Assembly: GCA_020025595.1 (NCBI GenBank)
Contig: JAHHRV010000027.1
Location: 1-20,944, forward strand
DNA length: 20,944 nucleotides
Origin: Oscillospiraceae bacterium
Lineage (GTDB): Bacteria; Bacillota; Clostridia; Oscillospirales; Oscillospiraceae
Direction of reading: 5' to 3'
Every line of letters begins with the position of its first letter. Position 1 is the first letter of the stretch. The translations under genes and the position numbers were made by a program. The notes beneath the pieces are model-generated. The model had not been told where the DNA came from. It searched no databases and worked only from the letters and a program-made list of their open reading frames with translations. Shown piece after piece: positions 15,494-20,888 of this stretch.

Positions 15494-15862
15494 TCAGCCT
15501 TCTTTTTTATGAACCTGGCTCAATAACTCTTCTGCAGAAATGCCATACAGTCTCGCAAGTGCAAGCAGGTTCGATGTACTGGGGTCCGATATACCGCTTT
15601 CCCATTTAGACACCGCCTGTCTGCTTACGCCAATGCTCTCTGCGACAAATTCCTGTGTCATTTTGCAGCGGGTTCTTTGATCTTTGAGCGCCTCCCCCAG
15701 CGACTTTTTCACGCTGGTTTTCTCTTTTCGCACTTCCGTGGAATTTACATACTTCTTGAGCGCTTTTATGCTCCAGTACGCCAGATAGATGATACCAGCT
15801 ACAATGGCAACCAATATCATGACATTGACCAGCAATACAAGTAAAGCAATCGGATTGATCAT
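15494..15862 (-). CDS. XRE-family regulator with N-terminal membrane anchor
   Basis: A 122-residue protein with an unusual order: a hydrophobic helix at about residues 5-30 (PIALLVLLVNVMILVAIVAG), a basic linker, and a C-terminal Cro/CI-type helix-turn-helix at about 55-112 (MTQEFVAESIGVSRQAVSKWESG). In most XRE proteins with a membrane part the HTH comes first. The protein may be a membrane-tethered DNA-binding protein or a sensor. I chose the ATG at 15862 because an AAGGAG site lies 9 bases upstream. An in-frame TTG at 15871 touches that site and is less likely. The gene is monocistronic and points away from the MATE exporter gene, which it might control; that link is only positional. Confidence 0.85.
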   Translation of the reverse strand: MINPIALLVLLVNVMILVAIVAGIIYLAYWSIKALKKYVNSTEVRKEKTSVKKSLGEALKDQRTRCKMTQEFVAESIGVSRQAVSKWESGISDPSTSNLLALARLYGISAEELLSQVHKKEG

Positions 15863-16168
15863 GTGCTTCAACTCCTTTTATTTGGTGATTCAAATTTACC
15901 ATATCCCGCAGGGTACATCCACCAACTATTGCGCAACTTTGGGTTGCATGGCAGAAAATCCAAGGTTTTGATGATTTTTTCACATAAGTATACCATTTCC
16001 TGAAGTGAAAAACCACCTCGACCGGCATTGAAATCCCGTCGCACCTGCATGATTGCCGGGGTGCATTTTGCGCCCGGAGATGATGCTCTGCACGGCTGTC
16101 TGCGCCCGAAATAAAACGGGAGTAAATCTTTGTTTCTTCCGTTTTTCTCTCATTTTTAGGAAAGTTTC
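15863..16168. other. Intergenic region between the XRE regulator and the MATE exporter
   Basis: About 300 bp between divergent genes with no supported reading frame. It contains a small GCAAC/GTTGC hairpin at 15933-15947, in the leader of the XRE gene, and a GC-rich stretch at 16020-16110 with several short complementary blocks. A weak minus-strand promoter (TTGGTG, 16-bp gap, TATGGT) lies near 15895-15925. Confidence 0.35.
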
Positions 16169-16197
16169 TTGCCAGAATATTGTTTTTTTGGTATCAT
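16169..16197 (+). promoter_or_regulatory. Sigma-A-type promoter of the MATE exporter gene
   Basis: TTGCCA (16169-16174), a 17-bp spacer and TATCAT (16192-16197). It lies about 150 bp upstream of the ATG, leaving a long leader. Confidence 0.65.
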
Positions 16198-16204
16198 AAG
16201 AGCA

Positions 16205-16345
16205 TCTGTTGTGATGATCCAGCGACGGGCAGCGTCTCAGGATCGTCCTGTCGCCTTTATGCGACCTGCACCAGGGCACACCGGGCAGCGTCTGCATAGG
16301 GGTTTCTTTTGCTTTTCCCGGAATCTTAAATTTAGGAGTCGGAAA
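16205..16345 (+). promoter_or_regulatory. Long, potentially structured 5' leader of the MATE gene
   Basis: About 140 nt between the predicted start site and the ATG. The 11-mer GGGCAGCGTCT occurs twice (16227-16237 and 16283-16293) and flanks a GTCGC/GCGAC hairpin at about 16249-16264. MATE genes are often under riboswitch control, but I could not match this leader to the guanidine, azaaromatic, preQ1 or cyclic-di-GMP classes. Confidence 0.4.
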
Positions 16346-17668
16346 ATGATTGACTTTTCACAGCATTTTACCTACGGAAAGCTCCTTCGATATGCGCTTT
16401 CTCCCATTATGATGATCTTTACATCCATTTACAGCATTGTGGATGGATTGTTTTTATCCAATTTTGCAGGAAAAGAAGCCTTTGCCGCGGTGAATTTTAT
16501 CATGCCCTATCTGATGCTGTACACAAGCACCGGCTTTATGTTCGGCACCGGCGGCAGCGCTCTGATTGCAAAAAAACTGGGCGAAAAAAAGAGCCAGGAA
16601 GCAAACGAAATTTTCTCCACTCTGGTGTGGGTGTCGGCACTGGTGGGCGTGGTGCTGGCGCTAATCGGACTGGCGTTTCTGCGGCCGGTTGCCGTGATGC
16701 AGGGCGCCGAGGGTGTATTGCTGGAAAACAGTGTCCTCTACGGCAAAATTTATTTGCTGGGCACTCCGGCCTGCATCATCCAGTTTGAATTTCAGAATCT
16801 GTACGCCACCGCCGGAAAAACAAAGCTGGGACTGTACGCTACCGTAGTCTCCGGCATGATGAACATTTTTCTGGATGCGCTGTTCGTGGGGGTATTCTCC
16901 TGGGGACTGGTGGGCGCTGCCGTGGCAACCATCCTCAGCCAGTGGATCGGCGGCCTCATTCCCTTTGCCTGCTTCGGGCCGAAGAACACCAGTCTGCTGC
17001 GTCTGGTGAAATGCAGACTCAACGGTCGGGCCATGCTGAAAATCTGCACTAACGGCTCGTCTGAAATGGTAAATAACATCTCCATTTCCATCGTCAGCCT
17101 GCTCTACAACATCCAGCTGCTACGGTATGCAGGTGATGACGGCATCGCAGCCTACGGTATCATGATGTACATCAATTTTCTGTTTACCGCCATTTTCTGG
17201 GGGTATGTTGTGGGAATTTCGCCCATTATCAGCTATCACTACGGCGCCGAAAATCACCGGGAGCTGCACAGCCTTTTCAAGAAAAGTCTGACGATCATCG
17301 GTGCCTGTTCCCTGCTGATGTTTATCATCTCTGAAACTCTGGCAAGACCGATTTCCAGAATTTTTGTGGGATATGATCCGGGTCTGCTGGAAATGACCAC
17401 CCACGGATTCTTCCTGTTCTCCTTCAGTTTTCTCTTTGCAGGGCTTTCCATTTTCGGTTCATCCTTTTTCACGGCTCTGAACAACGGCCTGATTTCGGCG
17501 ATGCTGTCGTTTTCCCGGGTATTTATGTTCCAGATCCCGGCTATTTTGGTTCTGCCGCTGGTGTGGAAGCTGGACGGGATCTGGCTGTCTGTGGTGGTTG
17601 CGGAGCTTTGCACCGGAATCCTCGGCATCGTGTTTTTTCTGAAATGCCGGAAAAGATATCAGTATTGA
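16346..17668 (+). CDS. MATE-family multidrug/cation efflux transporter
   Basis: A 440-residue polytopic membrane protein with about 12 hydrophobic helices, the standard length for MATE antiporters, which expel drugs or cationic metabolites in exchange for sodium or protons. Typical sequence features include SIVDGLFLSNFAGKEAFAAV in the first helices, FMFGTGGSALIAKKLGE and the middle ATAGKTKLGLYATV region. The frame is open further upstream, but the ATG at 16346 follows a TAGGAG site and begins just before the conserved first helix, so I use it. It is monocistronic with its own promoter and a terminator at 17711. The substrate cannot be inferred. Confidence 0.92.
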   Translation: MIDFSQHFTYGKLLRYALSPIMMIFTSIYSIVDGLFLSNFAGKEAFAAVNFIMPYLMLYTSTGFMFGTGGSALIAKKLGEKKSQEANEIFSTLVWVSALVGVVLALIGLAFLRPVAVMQGAEGVLLENSVLYGKIYLLGTPACIIQFEFQNLYATAGKTKLGLYATVVSGMMNIFLDALFVGVFSWGLVGAAVATILSQWIGGLIPFACFGPKNTSLLRLVKCRLNGRAMLKICTNGSSEMVNNISISIVSLLYNIQLLRYAGDDGIAAYGIMMYINFLFTAIFWGYVVGISPIISYHYGAENHRELHSLFKKSLTIIGACSLLMFIISETLARPISRIFVGYDPGLLEMTTHGFFLFSFSFLFAGLSIFGSSFFTALNNGLISAMLSFSRVFMFQIPAILVLPLVWKLDGIWLSVVVAELCTGILGIVFFLKCRKRYQY

Positions 17669-17710
17669 TTATTTTTACAGAACTTTTTGGCCTGCAAATC
17701 CTGCGATATC

Positions 17711-17747
17711 AAAAAAGTCAGAGGTGAATTTCACCCCTGACTTTTTA
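17711..17747. terminator. Bidirectional terminator between MATE and TfoX-domain genes
   Basis: AAAAAGTCAG...CTGACTTTTT forms a stem across GGTGAATTTCACC. It ends the MATE transcript and can also serve the convergent TfoX-domain gene. The remaining 17748-17855 holds nothing I can identify. Confidence 0.88.
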
Positions 17748-17855
17748 TTTAACTTGTCTGGCCGCTGAGGCTGATTGCAATTAGGGACACCAGCTTTGAT
17801 CCGAGGGCATATAAAAGAAACGGTCAATGTCTGCTGGATTTATGGGTATCTTAAT

Positions 17856-18179
17856 TTACCCCTTCTTCTTTTTAGGCTTTGGCACCGGAAGTTCAGAACA
17901 GGTCACTTGCACGAACCGGGACAGAACGCCCATATTGTCAATATCCGAAAACACAAAATGCGGCTTTGCGCCCTCATAGGGAGATGCAGTTTCCAAAGTA
18001 GGAAGCATCGTCTTTCCCGCTTCTGTTATTTTGATAAATAGTTGATTGTCACAAATGAGTCCAAAAATCTTACCGTCACAGTAAATTCCGTATTCTCCGA
18101 ACATCTTACGGGTTTTAATCTCTCCGGCACCAGAGCACTGATCCGCAATATACTGTACGAGTTCTTCATTTGAAGCCAT
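17856..18179 (-). CDS. TfoX N-terminal domain protein
   Basis: A 107-residue protein made of the TfoX/Sxy N-terminal domain alone, recognisable from TRKMFGEYGIYCDGKIFGLICDNQLFIK and a basic tail (PVPKPKKKKG). In Proteobacteria Sxy/TfoX co-activates competence genes. Stand-alone N-domain proteins in Firmicutes have no settled role. An upstream ATG at 18209 is in frame, but AAAGGGG lies between the two and about 9 bases before the ATG at 18179, which also matches the family N-terminus. It is the last gene of the minus-strand accessory array and is probably co-transcribed with the zinc-ribbon gene 63 bp upstream. Confidence 0.85.
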   Translation of the reverse strand: MASNEELVQYIADQCSGAGEIKTRKMFGEYGIYCDGKIFGLICDNQLFIKITEAGKTMLPTLETASPYEGAKPHFVFSDIDNMGVLSRFVQVTCSELPVPKPKKKKG

Positions 18180-18242
18180 ATACTGCAACCCCTTTCTATC
18201 TGATTTCATCTGGTAAAATCATTTTATTAAGTCGAACCGATT

Positions 18243-18497
18243 TTAGTTTATCCTTTTACCACAGTTAGGGCAAAATTCCGAACCGGCGTTTCTGGAATGA
18301 ATGGGTTTTCTGCAATGCGGACAACGAAAGTATTTGGGCAATAACACTGAGACCACAGCAAAAAGCACCAATGTAGCATAAAAAAGCCATGTGAGCCATT
18401 TTATATCGCCATAATCATTAAATATATTCAAAACAATCGCAACGAGTAATAAAACTCCGCTTAAATTCCATCCAATAAAGATTTTAGATTTTTTCAT
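18243..18497 (-). CDS. Small two-TM protein with C-terminal zinc ribbon
   Basis: An 84-residue protein with two hydrophobic helices at about residues 8-26 and 34-56, then a zinc ribbon with paired CxxC motifs: CPHC at 60-63 and CPNC at 76-79. The zinc knuckle should face the cytoplasm if both termini do. I do not recognise a named family. Start ATG at 18497 is preferred; an in-frame GTG at 18506 touches the GAGAGGG ribosome site. A perfect 8-bp inverted repeat and an extended -10 motif lie just upstream, which suggests its own controlled promoter. It is AT-richer than the core genes. Confidence 0.78.
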   Translation of the reverse strand: MKKSKIFIGWNLSGVLLLVAIVLNIFNDYGDIKWLTWLFYATLVLFAVVSVLLPKYFRCPHCRKPIHSRNAGSEFCPNCGKRIN

Positions 18498-18522
18498 TCT
18501 TACCACCCTCTCGCAGTTTAGC

Positions 18523-18552
18523 CTGTTAGAATCGTATGGATAAGTCTAACAG
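18523..18552. promoter_or_regulatory. Perfect inverted repeat in the zinc-ribbon gene leader
   Basis: CTGTTAGA (18523-18530) and TCTAACAG (18545-18552) are exact inverted copies with a 14-bp spacer, beginning 1 bp downstream of the -10 motif at 18554-18559. They could be an operator over the start site or an RNA hairpin. Confidence 0.45.
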
Positions 18553-18553
18553 A

Positions 18554-18562
18554 ATCATATCA
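18554..18562 (-). promoter_or_regulatory. Extended -10 motif after terminator module 1
   Basis: On the minus strand this reads TGATATGAT (TG-N-TATGAT). It lies immediately after the terminator at 18572-18608 and about 57 bp before the zinc-ribbon ATG. The same arrangement follows the other two module terminators. Confidence 0.5.
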
Positions 18563-18571
18563 TACAAAACC

Positions 18572-18608
18572 AAAAAGCGACAGAGGAATTTCTCCTCTGC
18601 CGCTTTTT
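18572..18608 (-). terminator. Array terminator, copy 1
   Basis: The stem AAAAAGCGACAGAGGA / TCCTCTGCCGCTTTTT has one mismatch and is nearly the same sequence as the hairpins at 19575 and 20636. It ends the hydrolase transcript. Flanking CATACAAAAC is also shared between copies. Confidence 0.88.
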
Positions 18609-18611
18609 CAT

Positions 18612-18702
18612 GTAACGATACCGAGCTTCCCCAATGGCGTGACGATGATTGCCCAGGTTACGCACGCATTGCCTGCGGTGGCTCACAGCCCCCACCACTT
18701 GC
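18612..18702 (-). repeat. Stop-codon-linked structured repeat, copy F
   Basis: Plus-strand reading gives GTAACGATACCGAGC, CCAATGGCGTGACGAT, then CGCACGCATTGCC and a terminal hairpin GCGGTGGC...GCCCCCACC. It is the same family as copies A-E, here between the hydrolase stop and terminator copy 1. Confidence 0.7.
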
Positions 18703-18743
18703 TTTCTGAAATATTCATCTAACGGATCAAGTTCAAACTATGA

Positions 18744-19502
18744 TTAAATTTCTTCTCCGTTCATATATGCCTTGAGCATAGCTGCATACTGAGCAGGAGC
18801 TTCTGTAACATAGGTACAATGGCCTCTGCCAGGCCACACCATGAGTTTGGCTTGGGGAAATTTGCGAGGGCAAGCCTTCTTCGCGAGCTTCAGATCGGCA
18901 TCCTTTTCTCCATAGGCAAAGATCGTGTTTTTCTGTTGCTCTGGGCTGAGTGTCGGGAGATTGACATAGGCACAGTCATGGACAACATTTACAAGACTGT
19001 TTTCGGATATTCCAATCATCTGACTTGCCATGATTTGTTTGACCTTTTCGCCGTAAAGCTGGGCCATCTTCTGTACAGCGATTTCTGGTTTTGCCTGCGC
19101 TTTACGATGTTTTGCAACCATAATGCGCTTCATCATGAAATTCAGGAAGCCGGCGTTGGTGTACATGCTGGCCCCTTCAAAGAAGATCCGATTGATCTGA
19201 ATATCAGGATCATGCAGCAGTTCCATTAAAACTACTGCACCCATAGATGCTCCGAATGCCAGCTGAATTTCGCTGATATTCTGCTCCTTGATATATGCTG
19301 AAAGCTGTTCAGCCTCTTTTGCGGCACTCTCGTAATCAGAGTCTGATGCTTCTCCGTGTCCGGAAAAGTCAGGAATAATATATCGGAAGGTGTTTCCCAT
19401 AGGCTCTGCCAGGAGTTCCTGCATCATCTGTGCGGTGGCCAGCATGGGATGAAGCAGAAGAACTACATTTTTCTGTTCCGTGTGAATATCATGTATCTTC
19501 AT
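18744..19502 (-). CDS. Alpha/beta-fold hydrolase
   Basis: A 252-residue single-domain alpha/beta hydrolase without a signal peptide. The nucleophile elbow GASMGA has Ser86. The acid is probably Asp201 or Asp203 in YGEKDAD, and the His is His228 in GRGHCTYV. The N-terminal oxyanion loop region is LLLHPMLA. The substrate is unknown; related proteins act on esters, acyl chains or lactones. The ATG at 19502 is preceded by AGAGGG. It is flanked on both sides by the array's terminator modules, with a spoIVB fragment just upstream of its promoter, and its lower GC differs from the core genes. This is consistent with acquisition. Confidence 0.85.
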   Translation of the reverse strand: MKIHDIHTEQKNVVLLLHPMLATAQMMQELLAEPMGNTFRYIIPDFSGHGEASDSDYESAAKEAEQLSAYIKEQNISEIQLAFGASMGAVVLMELLHDPDIQINRIFFEGASMYTNAGFLNFMMKRIMVAKHRKAQAKPEIAVQKMAQLYGEKVKQIMASQMIGISENSLVNVVHDCAYVNLPTLSPEQQKNTIFAYGEKDADLKLAKKACPRKFPQAKLMVWPGRGHCTYVTEAPAQYAAMLKAYMNGEEI

Positions 19503-19555
19503 TATCTTGCCCTCTTACTTTTGTCTGTTCGATATATTTTGATAAGGTTAATGCA

Positions 19556-19564
19556 ATTGTAGCA
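19556..19564 (-). promoter_or_regulatory. Extended -10 motif after terminator module 2
   Basis: Minus-strand TGCTACAAT (TG-N-TACAAT), directly after the terminator at 19575-19608 and about 54 bp before the hydrolase ATG. No strong -35 is visible, which is normal for extended -10 promoters. Confidence 0.5.
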
Positions 19565-19574
19565 TACAAAACCG

Positions 19575-19608
19575 AAAGGCGGTAGAGGAAATTTCCTCTA
19601 CCGCCTTT
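19575..19608 (-). terminator. Array terminator, copy 2
   Basis: A perfect stem AAAGGCGGTAGAGGAAA / TTTCCTCTACCGCCTTT. Relative to the sister copies, G-C pairs are changed on both arms together (GGCGGTAG against GCGGCAG), so pairing is preserved. It lies 3 bp after the end of the spoIVB fragment at 19612, with no ~80-bp repeat between. Confidence 0.88.
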
Positions 19609-19611
19609 CTC

Positions 19612-19742
19612 TTACGCCGCCGCATCCAACATATTCTCAATAAAATACCGTAACCCTTGGTGGGGTCATTCACCAGAACATGGGTCACAGCACCCACCAG
19701 TTTTCCGTCCTGAATGATTGGACTGCCGGACACGAGTGATTT
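19612..19742 (-). pseudogene. 3' fragment of spoIVB (SpoIVB peptidase C-terminus), copy 1, frameshifted
   Basis: The minus strand encodes VSGSPIIQDGKLVGAV, then THVLVNDPTKGYGI. This is the C-terminal part of the sporulation protease SpoIVB (peptidase family S55) with the catalytic-serine motif SGSP, but without the PDZ domain, His or Asp of the enzyme. An in-frame TAG lies at 19743-19745, three codons before the homology starts, and there is no ribosome binding site. After GYGI a one-base deletion in a T-run shifts the frame: restoring it gives FIENMLDAAA and a TAA at 19612-19614. The piece cannot make an active protease and is clearly decayed. Confidence 0.85.
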
Positions 19743-19822
19743 CTATTATGGACAACAACTGCCAAATAAATCAGAATAGGTCTGACACTCAAACGATCAA
19801 GAATTTGCCTTCAAGGTGATCG

Positions 19823-19882
19823 ATGCAATATCTAATACGAAATGCTGGTCTGTTATACCAGTGATGGGACAGGATATTGCAT
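19823..19882. repeat. 60-bp stem-loop downstream of the small membrane-protein gene
   Basis: ATGCAATATC (19823-19832) and GATATTGCAT (19873-19882) are exact inverted copies. Nested inside are CTGGT (19845-19849) and ACCAG (19857-19861). It lies 24 bp after the stop of the membrane-protein gene, lacks a clear T-run, and separates it from the spoIVB fragment. Confidence 0.5.
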
Positions 19883-19905
19883 TTCTGCGTTCCAGATTTT
19901 CAATT

Positions 19906-20211
19906 TTATCCGGTGATTCCGAACCACACTAAACATGCAATTCCTATTAAGCCGGAAATCATACCAACCCATGCATACGGTCTTTCTTTGTACGCAAGAT
20001 ACTTATATAGCAATTCCACGGATAAACCAATACTTAGAGCTCCCAGACATCCTTTCCAGGCAGAATTCCCTTTTACCAGACACATAATGGTTAAGATTTG
20101 TATCCCAGTCGTTACAAATGCCCATGAAACACTTTTGGAGTCGTTATCGATTTGTTCGTCCCGCTCATCCTTCATGGGTTTGTATTTAGACCAATCTTTA
20201 AGGGTTCTCAT
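19906..20211 (-). CDS. Small two- or three-TM membrane protein paired with an XRE regulator
   Basis: A 101-residue protein. The N-terminus is charged and ends in KDERDEQIDNDSKSVSWAF. Hydrophobic helices follow at about residues 30-46, 53-69 and 80-98. The DERDE motif followed by transmembrane helices is typical of small, uncharacterised Firmicutes proteins (DUF6442-like, from memory) that follow a small XRE regulator. The ATG at 20211 overlaps the end of the regulator gene by 14 bp and has a GGAGG site about 10 bases upstream, so translation is coupled. No enzymatic residues are apparent. Function is unknown. Confidence 0.78.
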   Translation of the reverse strand: MRTLKDWSKYKPMKDERDEQIDNDSKSVSWAFVTTGIQILTIMCLVKGNSAWKGCLGALSIGLSVELLYKYLAYKERPYAWVGMISGLIGIACLVWFGITG

Positions 20212-20434
20212 TCTGTCTTTTGTCCTCCATTTCTTTGTTTTCTTTCAGACAACATAACTCTTCAATGGTTAGACCGAACACTTCTGCAAGCCGATAAGCC
20301 AGCATCAAGGAAGGGTTGTACTGTCCATTCTCAATAGAAATAATAGTACGGGAAGAAACATGAACCAGATCGGCCAACTGCTGTTGTGTCATCTTGGCTG
20401 CAATTCGTAATTCTTTCACTTTTGTTTTCATCAT
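20198..20434 (-). CDS. Small XRE-family transcriptional regulator (YozG-like)
   Basis: A 78-residue protein that is nearly all Cro/CI-type helix-turn-helix: MTQQQLADLVHVSSRTIISI at about residues 15-34, and SLMLAYRLAEVFGLTIEEL behind it. It probably represses its own two-gene operon: two inverted repeats flank the promoter just upstream. There are two adjacent ATGs. GGGGGA lies closer than usual to the first, so the second (20431) may be the true start. The downstream membrane protein overlaps by 14 bp. Such pairs are common in Firmicutes, but what they sense is not known. Confidence 0.9.
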   Translation of the reverse strand: MMKTKVKELRIAAKMTQQQLADLVHVSSRTIISIENGQYNPSLMLAYRLAEVFGLTIEELCCLKENKEMEDKRQNENP

Positions 20435-20445
20435 ATTCCCCCATA

Positions 20446-20463
20446 TATGAAGTTGACTTCATA
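20446..20463. promoter_or_regulatory. Operator 1 of the XRE operon
   Basis: TATGAAGT-TG-ACTTCATA is an 18-bp inverted repeat perfect except for its two central bases. It overlaps the -10 box (20461-20466) and the expected start site. Confidence 0.7.
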
Positions 20464-20489
20464 ATATCACATGCATTACAGCGCGTCAA
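20461..20489 (-). promoter_or_regulatory. Sigma-A-type promoter of the XRE operon
   Basis: Minus-strand TTGACG (20484-20489), a 17-bp spacer and TATTAT (20461-20466), about 30 bp upstream of the ATG. Operators overlap the -10 and abut the -35 from outside. Confidence 0.82.
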
Positions 20490-20495
20490 GAAAGA

Positions 20496-20512
20496 TATGA
20501 AGTTAGCTTCAC
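20496..20512. promoter_or_regulatory. Operator 2 of the XRE operon
   Basis: TGAAG-TTAG-CTTCA is a 5-bp inverted repeat matching the core of operator 1. Its centre is 50 bp from that of operator 1 and it lies just upstream of the -35. Confidence 0.6.
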
Positions 20513-20616
20513 TTATTGTTCTTCTTACAAAATAAAAAATAACGCTGGATAGGTGTTAACGCAACAAGGCTTTACATCCAGGAGACTGTTCGGAAAATTT
20601 TCATTTATCTGGCGGC

Positions 20617-20625
20617 ATTATACCA
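20617..20625 (-). promoter_or_regulatory. Extended -10 motif after terminator module 3
   Basis: Minus-strand TGGTATAAT is a consensus extended -10 immediately after terminator copy 3. It lies about 180 bp upstream of the XRE gene, which has its own closer promoter, so any transcript from here would be a longer one. The stretch 20513-20616 holds no gene. Confidence 0.45.
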
Positions 20626-20635
20626 TACAAACAAA

Positions 20636-20669
20636 AAAAGCGGCAGAGAAATTTTCCTCTGCCGCTTTT
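20636..20669 (-). terminator. Array terminator, copy 3
   Basis: AAAAGCGGCAGAG pairs with CTCTGCCGCTTTT around GAAATTTTC. On the minus strand a T-run follows. It is nearly identical to copies 1 and 2 and lies downstream of repeat copy G and the second spoIVB fragment. Confidence 0.88.
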
Positions 20670-20696
20670 GGTTACTTCCAACAATGCCCTTCGGGC

Positions 20697-20772
20697 CGAT
20701 ACCGAGCAGTACCCAATGGTGTAACGATTGCAGACCATCCCCGGCACGCATTGTCAGCGGCCACTGGCCGCC
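20697..20772 (-). repeat. Stop-codon-linked structured repeat, copy G
   Basis: Plus-strand reading: CGATACCGAGC, CCCAATGGTGTAACGATT, GGCACGCATTG and the hairpin GCGGCCACTGGCCGC (20757-20771). The hairpin overlaps the final codons of the spoIVB fragment and the TGA stop lies inside the repeat, so the junction resembles copies A and E. Confidence 0.7.
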
Positions 20773-20888
20773 AGCATATTCTCAATCATGATGCCGTAGC
20801 CTCTTGTCGGGTCGTTCACCAGCACATGAGTCACCGCGCCAACGAGCTTGCCGTCCTGAATGATGGGGCTGCCGCTCAGGAGTGATTT
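20754..20888 (-). pseudogene. 3' fragment of spoIVB (SpoIVB peptidase C-terminus), copy 2
   Basis: The minus strand encodes LSGSPIIQDGKLVGAV, THVLVNDPTRGYGIM and IENMLAASGR, then TGA at 20754-20756. The frame is intact to the family's C-terminus, but only about 45 residues exist. An in-frame TAA at 20889-20891 precedes the codons AAA TCA CTC and the SGSP motif, exactly where copy 1 has TAG. There is no ATG and no ribosome binding site. It has the catalytic serine but none of the other active-site residues. Similarity to copy 1 continues for about 15 bp beyond the stop and then ends. It is probably not translated. Confidence 0.85.

Noticed and set aside
16205..16345. Known guanidine, azaaromatic, preQ1 or cyclic-di-GMP riboswitch
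   Set aside because: I could not find the conserved core sequences of these classes in the leader.
20754..20888. A functional short SpoIVB-like peptidase
   Set aside because: Only about 45 residues remain, with the serine but no His or Asp, no start codon with a ribosome site, and the other copy is frameshifted.
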